64,000 bases of DNA from Lepidonotus clava (GCA_936440205.1 OW387146.1:49900426-49964425), one strand, 5' to 3'. Positions 21,048-33,626 are shown, numbered from the stretch's first letter. Numbers and translations are program-made. Notes: generated from the sequence alone by a model not told the origin.

Positions 21048-24000
21048 CTATAATGGTATATTACTCAATACTTAAATAATAAGGGTTTGAATATAATGAG
21101 TAAAATTGATAGTTTGAGAATCTATCTATCCAAAAGTAACATTGCTATTTTTGGAATATCTGAAACCTGGTTGAACTCACAAATTCCTGACAATATCCCA
21201 TATATACCAAATTATACCTTGATTAGGAATGATAGGAAAGAAGTAGGTACTCAAGGTACTAAATCTGGTGGAGGTGTAGCCTTTTTTGTGTGAAATGATT
21301 TGAGTATTATGTCACATGAATTCTGCTCCCTAAATATTAGTGATAATAATATTGAATCATTATGGATCACTGTGAAACAACCCAAACTAAAGGCAATGAA
21401 TTTATGTACTATTTATAGACCACCACAAGGGCATAAGAATGTCTTTGTTAATACACTCTATGATCAGATTGAATGTGTGCTCTCGAAATGGTCAAATGAA
21501 TTGTATAGTATGGGAGACATTAATATTGATCAACTCGATAAAAAGGAAATATATGGCTAAAGTCTGAAGGAATATATGAAAGATTTTGGCTTCACTCAAC
21601 ATATAAATGTACCAACCATATTTTGGAAATCTCGAAATTCCTTGATAGATATATTATTTTCTAATAGTACATGTATTTCGAAGGCTGGAATATGGAATAT
21701 ACATGTTAGTGACCATGAACGTATATATGTTACAAGAAAAAAAATTGAAAGAGCCAGCTTGAAATCATCTTTCTTTGGTAGAAGTTATAGACTACTAAGT
21801 GAAGAGAATTTTCAGTCTGCCTTGCGAAACACCAACTGGGATGAAGTATTCCAGGAAAATGACCCAAAGAATTCTTGGAAAAATTTTCAGACGAAAATTG
21901 AAAAAGAAATCGATGATATATGTCCCTTGAAAGAAATTAAAGTTAAGAAACTAAAACAAGAATGGGTAACGAAGGAATTATTAGAAAGAATCCATGAAAA
22001 GGACAGATTAAGGTGTATGGCAAGGTGGACTGGAAATGAATTGGACTGTATTAGATCCAACAGGGTCAGTAATGAAGTGAATGTATTAGTTAAAAAAGCA
22101 AGGGCTGATTTTATACAGAATTCTCTAATCAATTGTGACAACAATTATAGAAAATTTTGGAGTATTATTAAAAATGTTTTACCTGACAGCAAGGAAGTTC
22201 AAAATTAACAGTGATCAGTGAAGATACAGGGGATGACTTGTCAGAGGACGAATTGCCTGATCATATAATTGAATATTTTGCTAGTATTGGACCATTGTTA
22301 GGTGAAAAGCTTAAAGAAAACTGGCAACCTCATGATTGGGGATTGAAAGACAAGTTAAGATTAGACATAACAGACATTGATATGATATTATCCCTCATAA
22401 AGGAAATATATTTATCAAAGTTGTCTGCTGTTCCTCACTTATCAACAAAAATATTGAAATTGGCCTTTGCAGCTGTACCATTGCCTCTTACATATTTTTA
22501 ATAGATCTATTTTGTCAGGTGTATTTCCGGATAGCTGGAAACGGGCAGTGGTATTCCCATTGGATAAGGGGGGAGATAAAAAAACATTAAATAATCTGAG
22601 ACCTATCTCATTACTACCACTGCCTAGGAAATTATTGGAAAAGGTTATTTATAAACAGACATATGACTATTTGGATAGAATGGATATTCTAACTAAATGT
22701 CAGGGAGGATTCAGGAAGGATCATTCTACAATCTCAACTTTAGCCTATGTGACAGATATAATTAATGATAATACAGATAAAGGTAGGGCCTCTTTGGTTA
22801 CCTATGTGGATCTAAGAAAGGCTTTCGATACCATTGATCATACCATCTTCCTAAAAAAGCTAAAATATATAGGCTTTGCAGAAAATGCATTGAAATGGTA
22901 TTCTAGTTATTTAACAAATAGTTCACAAATGGTCATAGTAAGCAATAGGGTATCCAAGAGTAAATCCTTAACTTGTGGTGTACCGCAGGGTGGCCAAATT
23001 GGCCCACTTGCATTTTTGATGTAGATAAATGATGTGGTGAACATACTTTAAAAAATGTGGCATTGTTTTATATGCTGACGACACTGTTTTGATTAGCAGT
23101 GGCCAAACAGAACGTGAGATGATTGATAATATGCAGCATGACGTTGATGCTTTTGGAAAATGGTGTTCTGCTAATAAATTGTCTGTTAATTCCAAGAAAA
23201 ACCAGATTAATGGTATTTGGTCCCAAACCAGTTACTAAAAAAATGAAAAAAACAAAGGTTACAATAGATAAAATTGTTCTGGATGTGGTTGACCATTACA
23301 AATATCTGGGAATAACTTTGGATAGTGAATTAACTTTTGATTTGCATTTATCCAATATAATATCCAAAATAACGAGTAAAGGATATCTCTTACAGAAAAT
23401 AAGACCCTAATACTATAGAGGCAAATGTGGCAATCTATAAGGCTATGCTACTACCACATATTGAATATGGGGATACTTTTTATGCACATGCATCCACAGG
23501 GAAAAGAAAACAAATTCAGACCTTACAAAATCATAATCTAAGATTGTGTTTGGGGTTACAGCCAAGAACAAATGTGTTAAACACACATAAACTGGACAGA
23601 GGTAGTTAGTAAAACACCTTGTGCATATAATTAGTAGTGTACAAATAAAATAAAGAAACAGTCACCAGATTGTAGAAAATATATTATAAACGGTATTCGA
23701 AATTATACAAATTACTCTTTCGCACAGTTTAATTATGGTAGGCACTTCTGGTAGGTGTAACAAACCTGTTCAGTTATGGCAGACAGGCTAAGTCTACCAG
23801 TAGCAGCACTACTTGGGAGAAAATCAATATCCGGCTAATATATGGGGTTGATGATCAATAGCAAGCCGATACACGTTTGGATCACTAACTGTACCATTGG
23901 GTGACATCTGGTGACTAAAGGAAGAACTACTCTGTTTGTGAGGCCATACAGAGATAGGCGGACTTTATTGAGGAAGCCTACCTCCGGACAGTGATTGACT

Positions 24001-24650
24001 GTATACATAGGATTAAGGCATTGCGATTACACCAGCAATTGTGAAGCAGTTGATATCCACTAATAAACTTGACTCTCAACCAAGCGTTGTCTGCATTATG
24101 GATATGAGCGCCCATCTCGTGGACTAATTCTACCACTTAACGAGCGAAGACAAAGATAATTAAGTAAAGACATTGTCGAAGGTAAAGTGATAACTGTTCC
24201 CCATTCTGGAGGTTGATACCCTAAACAAACACTAGCGTTCAAAATTAGCTGGTCTGAATTTTTCAGTGGATAGAAGAAATGCACATTTGTTGAATTTTAT
24301 GTACAAAACGTCACATAGTTCACAGTATGTTGATGACAGACAGCTACCGTTGCGTAGATATGATGGTCCAAATGTTATGGTACCAAATTTATTGAAAAAT
24401 AAATCACAATAACATGTAAACTATAACGGTGCCATATCTTGGAATGATCTTCCAGTAGAGTTGCGGAATATTCAAACCTACAATAGATTTAAGAATAAAC
24501 AAAAAATGTTATTAAAAAACATGCTAAATCAAGCAATAGATGGTGCCAGTCCCCTACTAAAGGTATATAGGGGACTGACAAATAATATGCCTCCCACTCA
24601 CCTATCTACTGTATGGTTATATTGTGTCAAAAACTATATATAATTTTACA
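21048..24650 (+). pseudogene. LINE ORF2: AP endonuclease and reverse transcriptase
   Basis: Endonuclease motifs in order: SNIAIFGISETWLNSQ (21130-21180), TIYRPPQGHKN, YSMGDINIDQLD, NSLIDILFSN and HVSDHERI. RT motifs: WKRAVVFPLDKGG, LRPISLLPLPRKLLEKV, GGFRKDHSTI, TYVDLRKAFDTIDH, CGVPQGGQIGPLAFL, then a YADDT-like block at about 23072 (DDTVLISSG), WCSANKLSVNS and YKYLGITLD. The C-terminal tail resumes after the solo LTR (RRYDGPNVMVP, AISWNDLPVELRN). It has the layout of CR1/L2/Jockey-group ORF2 and contains about six to eight stops or frame changes. The YADD region is damaged but recognisable. Confidence 0.75.
23573..24241 (+). mobile_element. solo LTR 3, inside LINE ORF2
   Basis: An LTR of about 669 bp in plus orientation. 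It starts TGTGTTAAACACACA (a small inverted pair) and ends AGCGTTCA, the same end as solo LTR 1. AAAT lies at both borders, overlapping the first T on the left. It shares GACATCTGGTGACT, AATAAACTTG and ATGAGCGCCCAT with the other two LTRs but is more diverged. No internal region. Confidence 0.65.
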
Positions 24651-24850
24651 AGTACTGTACATCAGTGAAAGGGAATTGTGTAACAGACTGAAATAGTCTG
24701 ACATATTGCTAGTCTAATTGACTGGTGATATCATTTATTTGATATATAATTGTAAGATACATGTGACAATGAGATGCTGTGTTTTTACAAAAACCATATT
24801 GTATATGAGAAGAATACAGGATAAATAAAATGAATTTGAAAAAAAATAAA

Positions 24851-25394
24851 ATCACGGAATATAAGAACCAGACTCCATGATGCCACTGTTTTAAAACGTA
24901 TGGTTCTAATAGACTGGTTTATTAGACTTTATATAAAGAACTGTGGGAATCCATATATGTAGGTCGTGTGCAAATCTAAAAAAAACTGACCAAAATTGTC
25001 TCCATTGAACATATGCTAGAATGAGACTATTTTGGTGCATATTTCCCTTTCTACCTATGCATCAGAAGTGCACACCAAGGTGTTGATAAATAGTGCAATG
25101 CAACCCTAACCTTACTCTAATTTTGTCTAGGTTTATAATTTCTTATTTAGAGAGATAAAGGACAAATCATTTTGCTTAATTCCAAGAGGTCAGCATCAAA
25201 TGTATATGCAAGTTGGCCTATGTTACACTGAATGTTAGGCATCCACTGAATGCAGCAATCTGATTGGCCGAAGTGCACTCCACTCCATGTTACTCCACTG
25301 GAATCCACTAGGTGGCGACACCAACAGTAGCTATCAGGTTGGCCGATGTGCCACTTCCCTCCAGTTAGCTGTCTGCACAGTAGCCACCATGCAG
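24851..25394. other. unannotated
   Basis: No ORF of note. GTTGGCC/TTGGCCGA-type words recur at 25205-25345, suggesting a small degenerate repeat. Confidence 0.4.
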
Positions 25395-26181
25395 ACATCT
25401 GGTGACAGTACTGGGAAAACTTATTCATGATCAGTTATATAATCACATAGAAAATAATCACCTATTCTGTCAAAATCAAAATGGTTTTAGATCCAAACAT
25501 GGTATGCAAGATACCATCTTTAAGCTGGTCTCTGAAATAACTTTAAATGATAACAATAGACAACCGACAATAGCTGAGTTTATCAATTTTAAAAACACAT
25601 TTGACACCCTCGATCATAAAATATTAATAAGCAAATTGAATAAAATGTACATTTCCCAAAATATGAATAATTGGATCTCTAACTACTTGAATAACAGAAA
25701 ACAAAAGACTATAGCTAATGGACTACTGTCACCACTCAGAGATATTACGTGTGGCGTCCCACAAGGCTCAATAATGGGCCCACTACTCTTTAATATTTAT
25801 ATTAATGATCTGGTAAATATAGTAAAAACTTCGAATGTTCTACTTTATGCAGATGATACTGTCTTATATAGTACAAGTGATACTATCATGGAAAGTGCAA
25901 GAGCCTTACAATCAGATCTGACTGGAGTGAGCACTTGGTGTCGTTTGCATAAACTCACCATTAATACTGAGAAAACAAAATATATGATATTTTCAAGCAT
26001 GAAAAAGTTGCAATGTCCAGTCCATTAATTGGAGCATGTACACATCTACAAATATTTGGGGATAAACTTAGATACTGCATTGAATTTTAAATACCAATTA
26101 AAGGAAACATATAAACTTGCATCGTATGAATTGTCTTTATTACGAAGGGTTCGGAAATGTATAACAGAATATGCAGCGTTA
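25395..26181 (+). pseudogene. LINE reverse transcriptase fragment
   Basis: Mostly open. It begins inside RT (VLGKLIHDQLYNHIENN) and shows NQNGFRSKHGMQDTI, FINFKNTFDTLDHKIL, CGVPQGSIMGPLLFNIYIND, LLYADDTVLYS with the intact Y-A-D-D, WCRLHKLTINTEKTK and, after one stop, YKYLGINLDTALNF. It ends RRVRKCITEYAALAI where transposon copy C begins. It belongs to a different LINE family from the 19-25 kb copy. Endonuclease and N-terminus are missing, as in 5'-truncated LINE inserts. Confidence 0.75.
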
Positions 26182-28655
26182 GCAATTGTGACCCGTTTTG
26201 GCGAATTGAGTCGGATGTCGCACAGGGAAGATTTTTAGTTAGATATACCATCAGAAAATACCAATTCTTAGCTTTAAAACGAGGTATAGCATGTCTAGAT
26301 CCGATATCTAGGGCCTGAGATAAGTTGCGGCGAAAATAAAAAGAACCGCACCTATGCGGGTATAAGAAACTGAGATAAATGAGTTCAACGTTTTTCTTAC
26401 CGCGCGCTACCGCGTCCTCCGATAAAGCCCTAGCAATGTCCACTTCTAATCTATCCTTGGTCCTGAAACTTTACATAGTTATTCTACACTACTCTAGCTA
26501 ATAAATACCAGAAATTCATGCGTTTAGAGACATAACTTTTATTCATGCCGGCGCTGCAAAAAGTGACAAAAATCCGGATCTGAAACAACAACTTAACCTA
26601 GAACGGCAAGCATAAAGGATCACAATACCTCATCTTGGTAGCTTAAAAACGACTCTGTGATGACCCTATGTACCCTGGGTATCCATAATGTGTCATGATT
26701 GTCTTTGGTCGTTAAAATAGTGAAAAGCCACTGAGGTAAAATCATAAATTCACAAAAAAGTCTTAACAACTAAAATAAGTTAACAATGTTCAAAATGGAT
26801 TTCTCAAGTGGTCCTGGGCCTGCCACAACCACGTTTAGCATGTTTACTAGGACGGCCCCTGCCCCTAGGTGGGGGTTGGGGGCCTTCCTCCTCTGAGTAA
26901 GATGAAGAATTTGATTACCTCTCCAGCTGTCTCACCAACTCCTCCTCCTCCCCCTCCAATCCTGATGATGTGTCTGGAGTCTGTCCTCTGCCTCTGCCTC
27001 TGCCTCTGCCCCTGCCTCTGCCCCTGCCCCTGCCGGGCCCATCCCCCTCGCCAGCCTCTGGCTCTGATTCTGCATCTGGTTCCGGCGGAGGTACGTCACG
27101 GGGCCCTGGGCCTGGTGCTGGTTCGGGTACAGAGGGCTTAGGGCACATGATGTCCTTTGTGTTGTCAGTACAAAAATCCCGAATGTTCTTGTAGAGATAC
27201 CACTGTCTTTTGGCAGGGAGGCCAGGGGATGGGGTGGGCTGAGCGCCTTCCTGTGGGACAGCTTCAGGGGCGACAGTCAGCATATTGAAGGTCTCAGGGG
27301 CCGAGTCGGCATACTGCCGGAAGGTGATGTGGCCCTTGTTCTGGTCAGAGAACACAAATTGATGATACTGTTTTATCCCCTTGAGTGGTTTGATGAAAGG
27401 GGTCAAAAAAGTTTGCCAGTCATACGACTCGACAAACACCTTCCCATTCTCGTCCCCCACAAGTTGGGCAATGTTGACACGTTCTTGGGTACTCTTCACC
27501 ACAGTCTCCTCCATCTCCGTGAGGCTCGAGACCGGCTCACGACCAAACTTTTGTTTAAGCAAACCAAAGCACCAGTCTGGGGCAAACTTGGTGTGCCCTG
27601 TGATTAAAAAGTTTAAGGAAATGGACTGGTGTCGGCCAGTCAGGACCCGCCAGAGAAGATATACTAGCACAAACTTGTTCTTGTTCTGACCACTACAGTT
27701 GTCACAGTGCATGTCCACCGCCTTCTCCCCCAGGGAATACGTTTCAAAATAGTGGTGCAGGTATGAAATAACTGCATTTGACCCCTTAATACCGCAATGG
27801 CTTTCATCGATCAAATAGTTCACCTGTTGGGGGATGGCCTCGGCACAGACACTGAAAATGCCGACCTTGCCGGGGACAAGGAAATACAATGGGCCAGGCT
27901 GCATAGGAAAGGAGGGAAGGTGGACCTGCTGGGCATAATCAAAACTGATGTGGATCTTCGTGTCAGAAGAACAAGGGGGATGGGGGCCAAGGGGAGTGGA
28001 CTCTGCTTCCTTGTAGGCAGCCTTGGCAGACTTGACCATGTCCTGATACAAGGCCCTCTCCCGAGCCACCACCTCGAGGTGAAGTTGTTGCTTTTTCAGC
28101 TTGGCCTGTTTCACAATGTCAGGTAGGTTACTAGAGGCAGAGACATCCCTGTTGTTGCGCTGGCATTCCCAGCAGAGGTCGGTCATAGGGCGGGAACACA
28201 CTACGCGAGGGAGGAGTTGGAGCCACAGGTTTCTAAAAGTTGAGTCAGCCACACACCTGAAGTTAGCCTCCTCCATGGCGTTTCTGTACAACCTGTAGAT
28301 GTCGGCCTTAGTGGAAGAGGAGGGGAGGAGGAGGATGTCATTCCGTTTGGCGGAGGACACACGGCCAGGCAGGACGAGGGCGTTGGTCTCCCCTAGATCC
28401 TCCTGAACATCTTCTTCTTCCTCGGGGGCCTCGTCTTCCTCCTCCTCCTCCTCCGGATATACCACGTAAATTCACCCGATTTATGGTATTTAGGGCATCC
28501 GCGACAGCCTCCTCGTGATCCATGTCCTTCCAGATGATGTTGGGAGGTAATCCACATCAAAATCCAGCAGTGATCCAGGATTAAAACAGCTGAAATCGTC
28601 GGAGAAGTGATGTCGCCCGTCCGTCCTGCTCGCCATGCATCCCTTTAAATTTCCA
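26182..28655 (-). mobile_element. TIR DNA transposon, copy C (internally deleted, 5' end missing)
   Basis: The 3' inverted end (GTGACCCGTTTTGGCGAATT) is intact at 26182 and abuts a LINE RT. Homology to copy B runs through the 3' UTR and coding region and stops at 28655, just inside the 5' UTR (AAATTTAAAGGG), so the 5' inverted end is absent. Exons 2 and 3 and all introns are deleted. It is the closest relative of copy B. Confidence 0.75.
26915..28523 (-). pseudogene. transposase-like gene of copy C, internally deleted
   Basis: The expected start is MDHEEAVADALNTINR at 28523. A short loss in the acidic region shifts frame, and one uninterrupted 516-codon frame then runs 28465-26915. Inside it, EEEEDVQEDLGE of exon 1 is joined directly to TNALVLPGRV of exon 4, removing the Cys-rich exon 2 and exon 3. 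The core is complete: DLCWECQRNN, FDYAQQVHLP, YLIDESHCG, MHCDNCSGQNKNK, GHTKFAPDWCFGLL, DENGKVFVESYDWQ, KRQWYLYKNIRDFC, then the Arg-Gly repeat. A stop at 26915 cuts off the AT-hook-like end still visible downstream to about 26810. If expressed it would be a core protein without its N-terminal Cys-rich part. Confidence 0.75.
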
Positions 28656-29100
28656 CAGGAAAAACTGAGCCTTGTGTCGTTTTCGATATTTGCTGCGCAA
28701 CAGCACATTATGTAAGTCGGGCACAGTCCATGCCAGTCTTTCTTCGCCAAAATCATTAAATAGTCATAGTATGACCAACGCACTATTTGGTAATAACCTT
28801 ATTTTGTACCCCTGTCCCGTATTGCATAAACCTAATTCACGCCCCAAATGCACAGTCCCATCACGCCAATAAAGCACAGTGCTCCCTTCTCTCAACACGT
28901 GCAAAGTTTTAGCCAAGCTCAGCTATGTTTTTTGGGCATTCATGTAACTTTTCCTACTGTGCGCAGCAGTTAGCGCAAGTTAGACTGGTGCGCCTTTACT
29001 CACGCTCAGTGTGTGCAAAGTGCTTTCATGGGAGCACTGTGCCTCTTATAAAACTTTAAATGGTAAGCAGTCTATATCTCCTGCCCTCTGATCATGGACC
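28656..29100. other. unannotated
   Basis: No coding signal. GTGCAAAG and AGCACTGTGC words recur at 28870-29045. Confidence 0.4.
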
Positions 29101-29129
29101 AGTGCCTCTTATGCTCATAGGTAGTCGCT

Positions 29130-29330
29130 CTTTCCAAGCAAAGGGCACCTGATCTTCCAAAATGTTATGTAGAACCCCCTCAATTTGTAGGAAAGTATGG
29201 AAAAGTTCCACATTTTAGTTTTATTTTCTAATAATGTCCACCTCCCTTTCCAAAATGTCATGTAGACGCCCCTAAAGTTAGCAAGAAAAAATGGAAAGGT
29301 CCACACTTTACTGCTTTCCAACCCCCCCTT
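29130..29330. repeat. two diverged copies of a ~95-bp unit
   Basis: CTTCCAAAATGTTATGTAGA recurs as CTTTCCAAAATGTCATGTAG about 95 bases on, with related sequence after each. A 151-codon frame on the minus strand (29115-29570) covers this unit and shows the duplication in its peptide (YMTFWKGRWTLLENK and YITFWKIRCPLLGKS). I treat it as repeat, not gene. Confidence 0.5.
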
Positions 29331-30147
29331 TCCTTTACAAGTTCTGACAAAAAGTGTGAACAAAATGTTTTGGAAATCCATCTGTGCAATGGGACTCCTC
29401 ATATGAAGTCCCACCCTCGGCTTTCTCCTTTTCCAGTTTCTACTTGAAAGGGGTATAGTACTGTAGAGTATGGCGCATGTTCCTGTAACAACTGCAAAGT
29501 CTGAATGGCTATCACATGAAGGACAACGTCTTTTCAACAGAAAATCATGACATTTATTAAATAAAACCATTTAAAACTCATTTTTAGACAAGAAAAACAC
29601 GACCGTACTGAGATAGGATACCGAAATTTTCGACGATCTGAAAAAGCTTTCAGCCGACGTAAAACCAAACTCAGGATTGTTCTTTAGATATGCATGATTT
29701 ATTTTTCAGACAATATTATTTTCAAATCGGGTCAACTGGGTCTTAGATCAGTTTTACCACTGTTAATTTGTAATTTATTGCATGGGCACTTGCGGGAAAA
29801 TACGCCAATAAACTCACAATTGCAACATTTCCATATTTATTTCATCGGTACTGAATTACGGAACACGAAATGTTTTACTGTACATGTATAGTCTGCTGAA
29901 TTTATATATCCATCTTCGAATCTCTTTCCACATTAATATTCATGCGAAACAAACAATGCCCAACTAATAAACTATACAACACTTTTGAAAAAAACCCTAC
30001 ATGTTTTTAAGGGTCTTAAACGCACTATATATTTCTGGGCACTTTGTCCTTGTGCATGAGGTATATGTATATGTGGCCCGCATAATCTCCTCAAAAAGAA
30101 GAACTTAATAGAGTCTTCTCCAACAAATTAAGGTCAGCAGTCACGCT

Positions 30148-30429
30148 TCAGTGGAGGCTGGACAAAGGAACGTGTTGGAGCAGGCTCAGCGTTGGAGGGT
30201 TATTACATAAAACTGATAAGGCCTCTGCATACGCTTCGTGGTCGGGGATGGTTCTTTCAATAACAGGCTCTGTGGGCGGGGCACAGTGGGGCATTCTTAT
30301 AACAGTAGCCACATGATTGTATTTACTTTTGTTTAAGAAACTGTAGTAGTCAAAGTTGTGCAATGACACTAATAAATACTTGTCCATAATATTTTCTGCA
30401 GGCTTTGTGGACCGGGCCCTGGTGGCCAA
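30148..30429 (-). CDS. possible exon or short ORF, unknown
   Basis: A 93-codon frame with ordinary amino-acid composition, unlike the repeat-derived frames around it: DKYLLVSLHNFDYYSFLNK, VIRMPHCAPPTEPVIERTI, DHEAYAEALSVLCNN. CCTGCAG near its start could serve as a splice acceptor, in which case the exon would begin ENIMDKYLL. No domain recognised and no partner exon found. It could equally be a chance frame. Confidence 0.25.
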   Translation of the reverse strand: MATRARSTKPAENIMDKYLLVSLHNFDYYSFLNKSKYNHVATVIRMPHCAPPTEPVIERTIPDHEAYAEALSVLCNNPPTLSLLQHVPLSSLH

Positions 30430-30710
30430 TATGGCAATATTAGTCTGTCGCCTAACGTTGAATCTCTACGTATACCCAAACAATACTTGCAATATAAGAA
30501 TGTTCTAAGTGATAAATTTAAACCATACAATCCTTTTCATACATCTTACTTCCATATAAGTATTCTTATACGCACCAAGAACTTAAATAAAGCCGGGTTG
30601 GAAATTGTACATTCAGATCGTCCCGTTCACGATGGAGACACCTTATTAGCCTGGACTCTATGAAACAAACAAACATCAAAGAGCTCGAGTACGCAAAACC
30701 TATCTAATTC

Positions 30711-31440
30711 TTTTTTTTTTTTTTATTGAACTTAGAATCATCATACAGTCCTTCGGCTTCCAAAGCCCATCTTCCAGGAACCGCCAGCCTTACAATTTGC
30801 TGGCTTAGATATAAAAGTGAAGCGGAAGAAAAATGAATTAACAGCAGGGGTGGGCATCCTGTCGCATTGTGGGCATCCTGTCACATTAGATTTTGGAAGG
30901 GAAGGTGGAACTTTTGGAAAAATTTCCTTTGTGTGTGTGTGTAGGGGGGGGACGCCCCCCCCTCCCTCCCCTTAGTTACGGGCCTGCAGAACTTCCCTAA
31001 AATGACCCTAAAACCTTGGGCTGTTGGGGGCTTCAGATTGCATGAATGATAGGTTATCTTTTCAAAATTTTCCTGGGGATGTAACCCCATACCGTCCAAT
31101 GGGAGGGCCTTTCGGTCATTCCCTGGAAGAATCCATATAAATATTGGGGAAAAAAGATCATCCTGTAAGGTCACTAAAGTACCTTGGAGTGCCTCAGATT
31201 ACATGAACAAGAGGTTTTCTTCTTGAAATTTTCCTGGAGTGGACCCCCATCCTGGGACCCCCATACCCCACCCCCTAGAAGGAGAGGGGCCATTCCCAAG
31301 AATAATAGCTATTGAGGAACAAATAACATCCATTTTGTAGTTACTAAAGTACCTCAGAATGCCTAAGATTGCATGAATGAGAGGTTACCTTTACATCTGT
31401 CCCCCCCCCCCCCTCATTATAAATCCTGGATCCGGCCCTG
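30711..31440. repeat. small-repeat cluster: poly-T, GT run, ~168-bp tandem unit, MITE-like end
   Basis: Poly-T at 30711-30724, (GT)n then a G/C run at 30932-30975. At 31001-31400 there are about 2.4 copies of a ~168-bp unit containing AGATTGCATGAATGA and GAAATTTTCCTGG. It closes with a C-run and CTGGATCCGGCCCTGG at 31423-31440, an end type seen several times in this window. Confidence 0.6.
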
Positions 31441-31475
31441 GTCGCATTCACTTACTTTTAACAATTCTTTAGCCT

Positions 31476-32120
31476 TGAACGCTATTGTATGTTTTGGTGT
31501 TAATTATCATTTCCGTGCATTATCAGATATAACTAGTACGGCTGGTATTGTCTTTACTGGGAGGGCTAGTCGAGTGGTGAGCGAGTCCACGGTATGGGCG
31601 CTCAATCCATAACATGAACAACGTCTGGCAGTGCGGTAAGTTTATTGGTGGTTATAGTGATGCGTACAGCTACTCGTGGAGGCAGTGAATCCAAGGTATT
31701 ACAGTTCAGTTTGAGGGATGCAAGCTTCCTCCGTGAAGTCCGCTTGCTCTCGCCTCTGGCCGTCTCGTAACGACGTAGTATAAGTCACCAGATGTCCCTT
31801 GATTGTATGGCTATCTAAACCCCTTCCGAATCTCCCGATTCGTCTGATCCAAGTGCTACTGTTCTCTCTACCCCGACTCTCCTACACTCTCACTTATAAA
31901 GCAGTCTATTATCGATTATTCCCAGGGCCTCAGTGCTTGCGGGGAAGTGTGTCCCGATGATCATTGTCGTCAGGTATACTAACACTTGCCAGCGGCACCG
32001 GCCACTATATGTATAACCTAAGTAATTTGGAAGAATTCTTATCATGTATATTCATCTGGTGACTCTTACACTAATTCAATAGACATGCACAAAGCAAACG
32101 TTAACTTCTACCTTTGTGCA
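31476..32120 (-). mobile_element. solo LTR 2
   Basis: A 645-bp LTR, TG...CA on the minus strand, flanked by the 4-bp duplication GCCT (31472-31475 and 32121-32124). Near relative of solo LTR 1, with the same TATA-like box (TTTATAAG) and AATAAACTTACC signal. Complete as a solo LTR, no internal region. Confidence 0.75.
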
Positions 32121-32124
32121 GCCT

Positions 32125-32975
32125 CAGGTTAAAATTTTTATGAATTAAAGATTCTAACACTAGCAAACAGTGATAGAAAATGATGCACCAACTCCATGTC
32201 GAGACATAATATGCCTATTTCTTTTATATATCATTGTTTTGAAAGGTTAGGGCGAGGGTATTAAGTCAGGGTGCCCATGCTTTTTCAGAAATCAAAATAA
32301 GACCTAAATAAGTGCTTTATAATACCTTGTCGGGTACAAAAATAACACCTTTTCATGATTGATTTTTTTAACTTTTCTGTTTATGTTTTTAAGCATTTGA
32401 ACATTCTACTATAAAGAGGTAAATATGATAATAACAGGAGGAAAATTTCATCTTATAATAAATTGAGACTGACAAAAAATAAGACATTTCTAAGACGTCT
32501 GGACAAAAACTAAGACCTTTCTAATAGCCTTATAAATTGGGGAACCAAAATAAGACTTTAAAAGACCTTTTAAGACCCCTGTAAGTGAATGGTCTCTGTG
32601 GTGCGACAGGGTAATCTATATGTGCGACATAAAGAAAAAATGTGCCCACCCCTGAACAGTTAAGTAATGCTGTTATCCAATACTACTACATTATTGTTAT
32701 GTCACTGCATGTATAAACTTTAGTCATATCAGTTATGGTACAACACGAGTCACATCCAATCAGTGAATGTTCTGGTTTTTTTTTTACTATCATTTGTTTA
32801 CAACGATGCTGGTCAAATATCGGTTTCGACCGGTTTTCGGCAAAGCACCAGCGTAACTTGAATGTTATACATTTAATCGAAATAAGTACGGGATTTTTCT
32901 GCAGGATTTGTGTGAAAAATCATGTTTTTGCACCCCCCCCCTACAAATTTCTGGGTCCGCACCTGGACACTGTAG
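32125..32975. other. unannotated
   Basis: AT-rich. ATAAGACCT/AATAAGAC words recur at 32290-32580 (a degenerate short repeat). A C-run and CTGGGTCCGCACCTGG at 32930-32966 look like another MITE end. Confidence 0.4.
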
Positions 32976-33334
32976 TCAGTGGCGGATTTAGGGGGTTGCG
33001 CGCAGGCTTTAACTTTTATTAATACTTTGTTATTTTCCAATTCTTCTCTTTTGAAAAATTTTAAGAATACCAACGATAAACTAATTGAATAAAAAAAAAT
33101 CTTTTGAAAATGTTTGTGCAAGGAACCCTTTAATATTTATTTATCTTAACAAATTGAAATGGCATTTCAAACAAAATATGACCTTAATATTAGTAAATTA
33201 TGATTAACATGGTTAAATATAGGTATTTAAGTAATATAGACGATAATCCGCGACTGCAAGCGATTGCGCATTGCCGAATGCCCAGCACAGCATGAGCCAT
33301 ACCCTTTTTGAAACTCTGGATCCACCTCTGGCAG
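32976..33334. mobile_element. small MITE-like element
   Basis: The left end CAGTGGCGGATTTAGGGGG is roughly mirrored by CTGGATCCACCTCTG at the right. The interior is AT-rich and non-coding. The ends have the CAG-N-GGCGGAT form common in hAT-like MITEs; no clear 8-bp target duplication was seen. Confidence 0.45.
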
Positions 33335-33626
33335 TGGAGACTTTCTTAGTGGAGAGAAGAGAGAAGAACACGTCTACGTCATCGAATTCAGGTACGCGGG
33401 CGACATTTTTTTATATATATCATCTCTTCCAGTAAATCTAAATTATTAGTACAGTCCTTTGCCCCTACAGCACCACAGTTTCATTTACTTTCCAGATCCC
33501 TTCGTAATTGATGTTTAGAATGTAATAAAGTTTGCCCTTGGATTTGTTTTTAACAAAAAGAATTTTTTTTTACTAGGGCGGGACCTAAGCCACCGTCAGG
33601 TCACATGATCAGATTGCAAAATCAAA

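Larger units (their letters stand above)
19190..24850 (+). mobile_element. near full-length LINE of the NADAR family
   Basis: The order is 5' UTR, ORF1 (19367 onward), ORF2 with endonuclease and RT (about 21050-24650), 3' UTR, and an A-rich end at 24834-24850 (AATAAAATG then AAAAAAAATAAAA). A solo LTR at 23573-24241 interrupts ORF2. Without that LTR the element is about 5 kb, a normal length for a CR1/L2-like LINE. ORF1 is of L1 type with added NADAR and, probably, SGNH modules. Several frame changes and stops make it inactive. Its start is approximate. Confidence 0.7.

Noticed and set aside
29115-29570. 151-codon ORF as a gene
   Set aside because: It overlays a two-copy DNA repeat, and its peptide duplication follows the DNA period.
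30881-31174. 97-codon minus-strand frame
   Set aside because: It covers a GT microsatellite, G/C runs and a tandem unit; no protein-like features.
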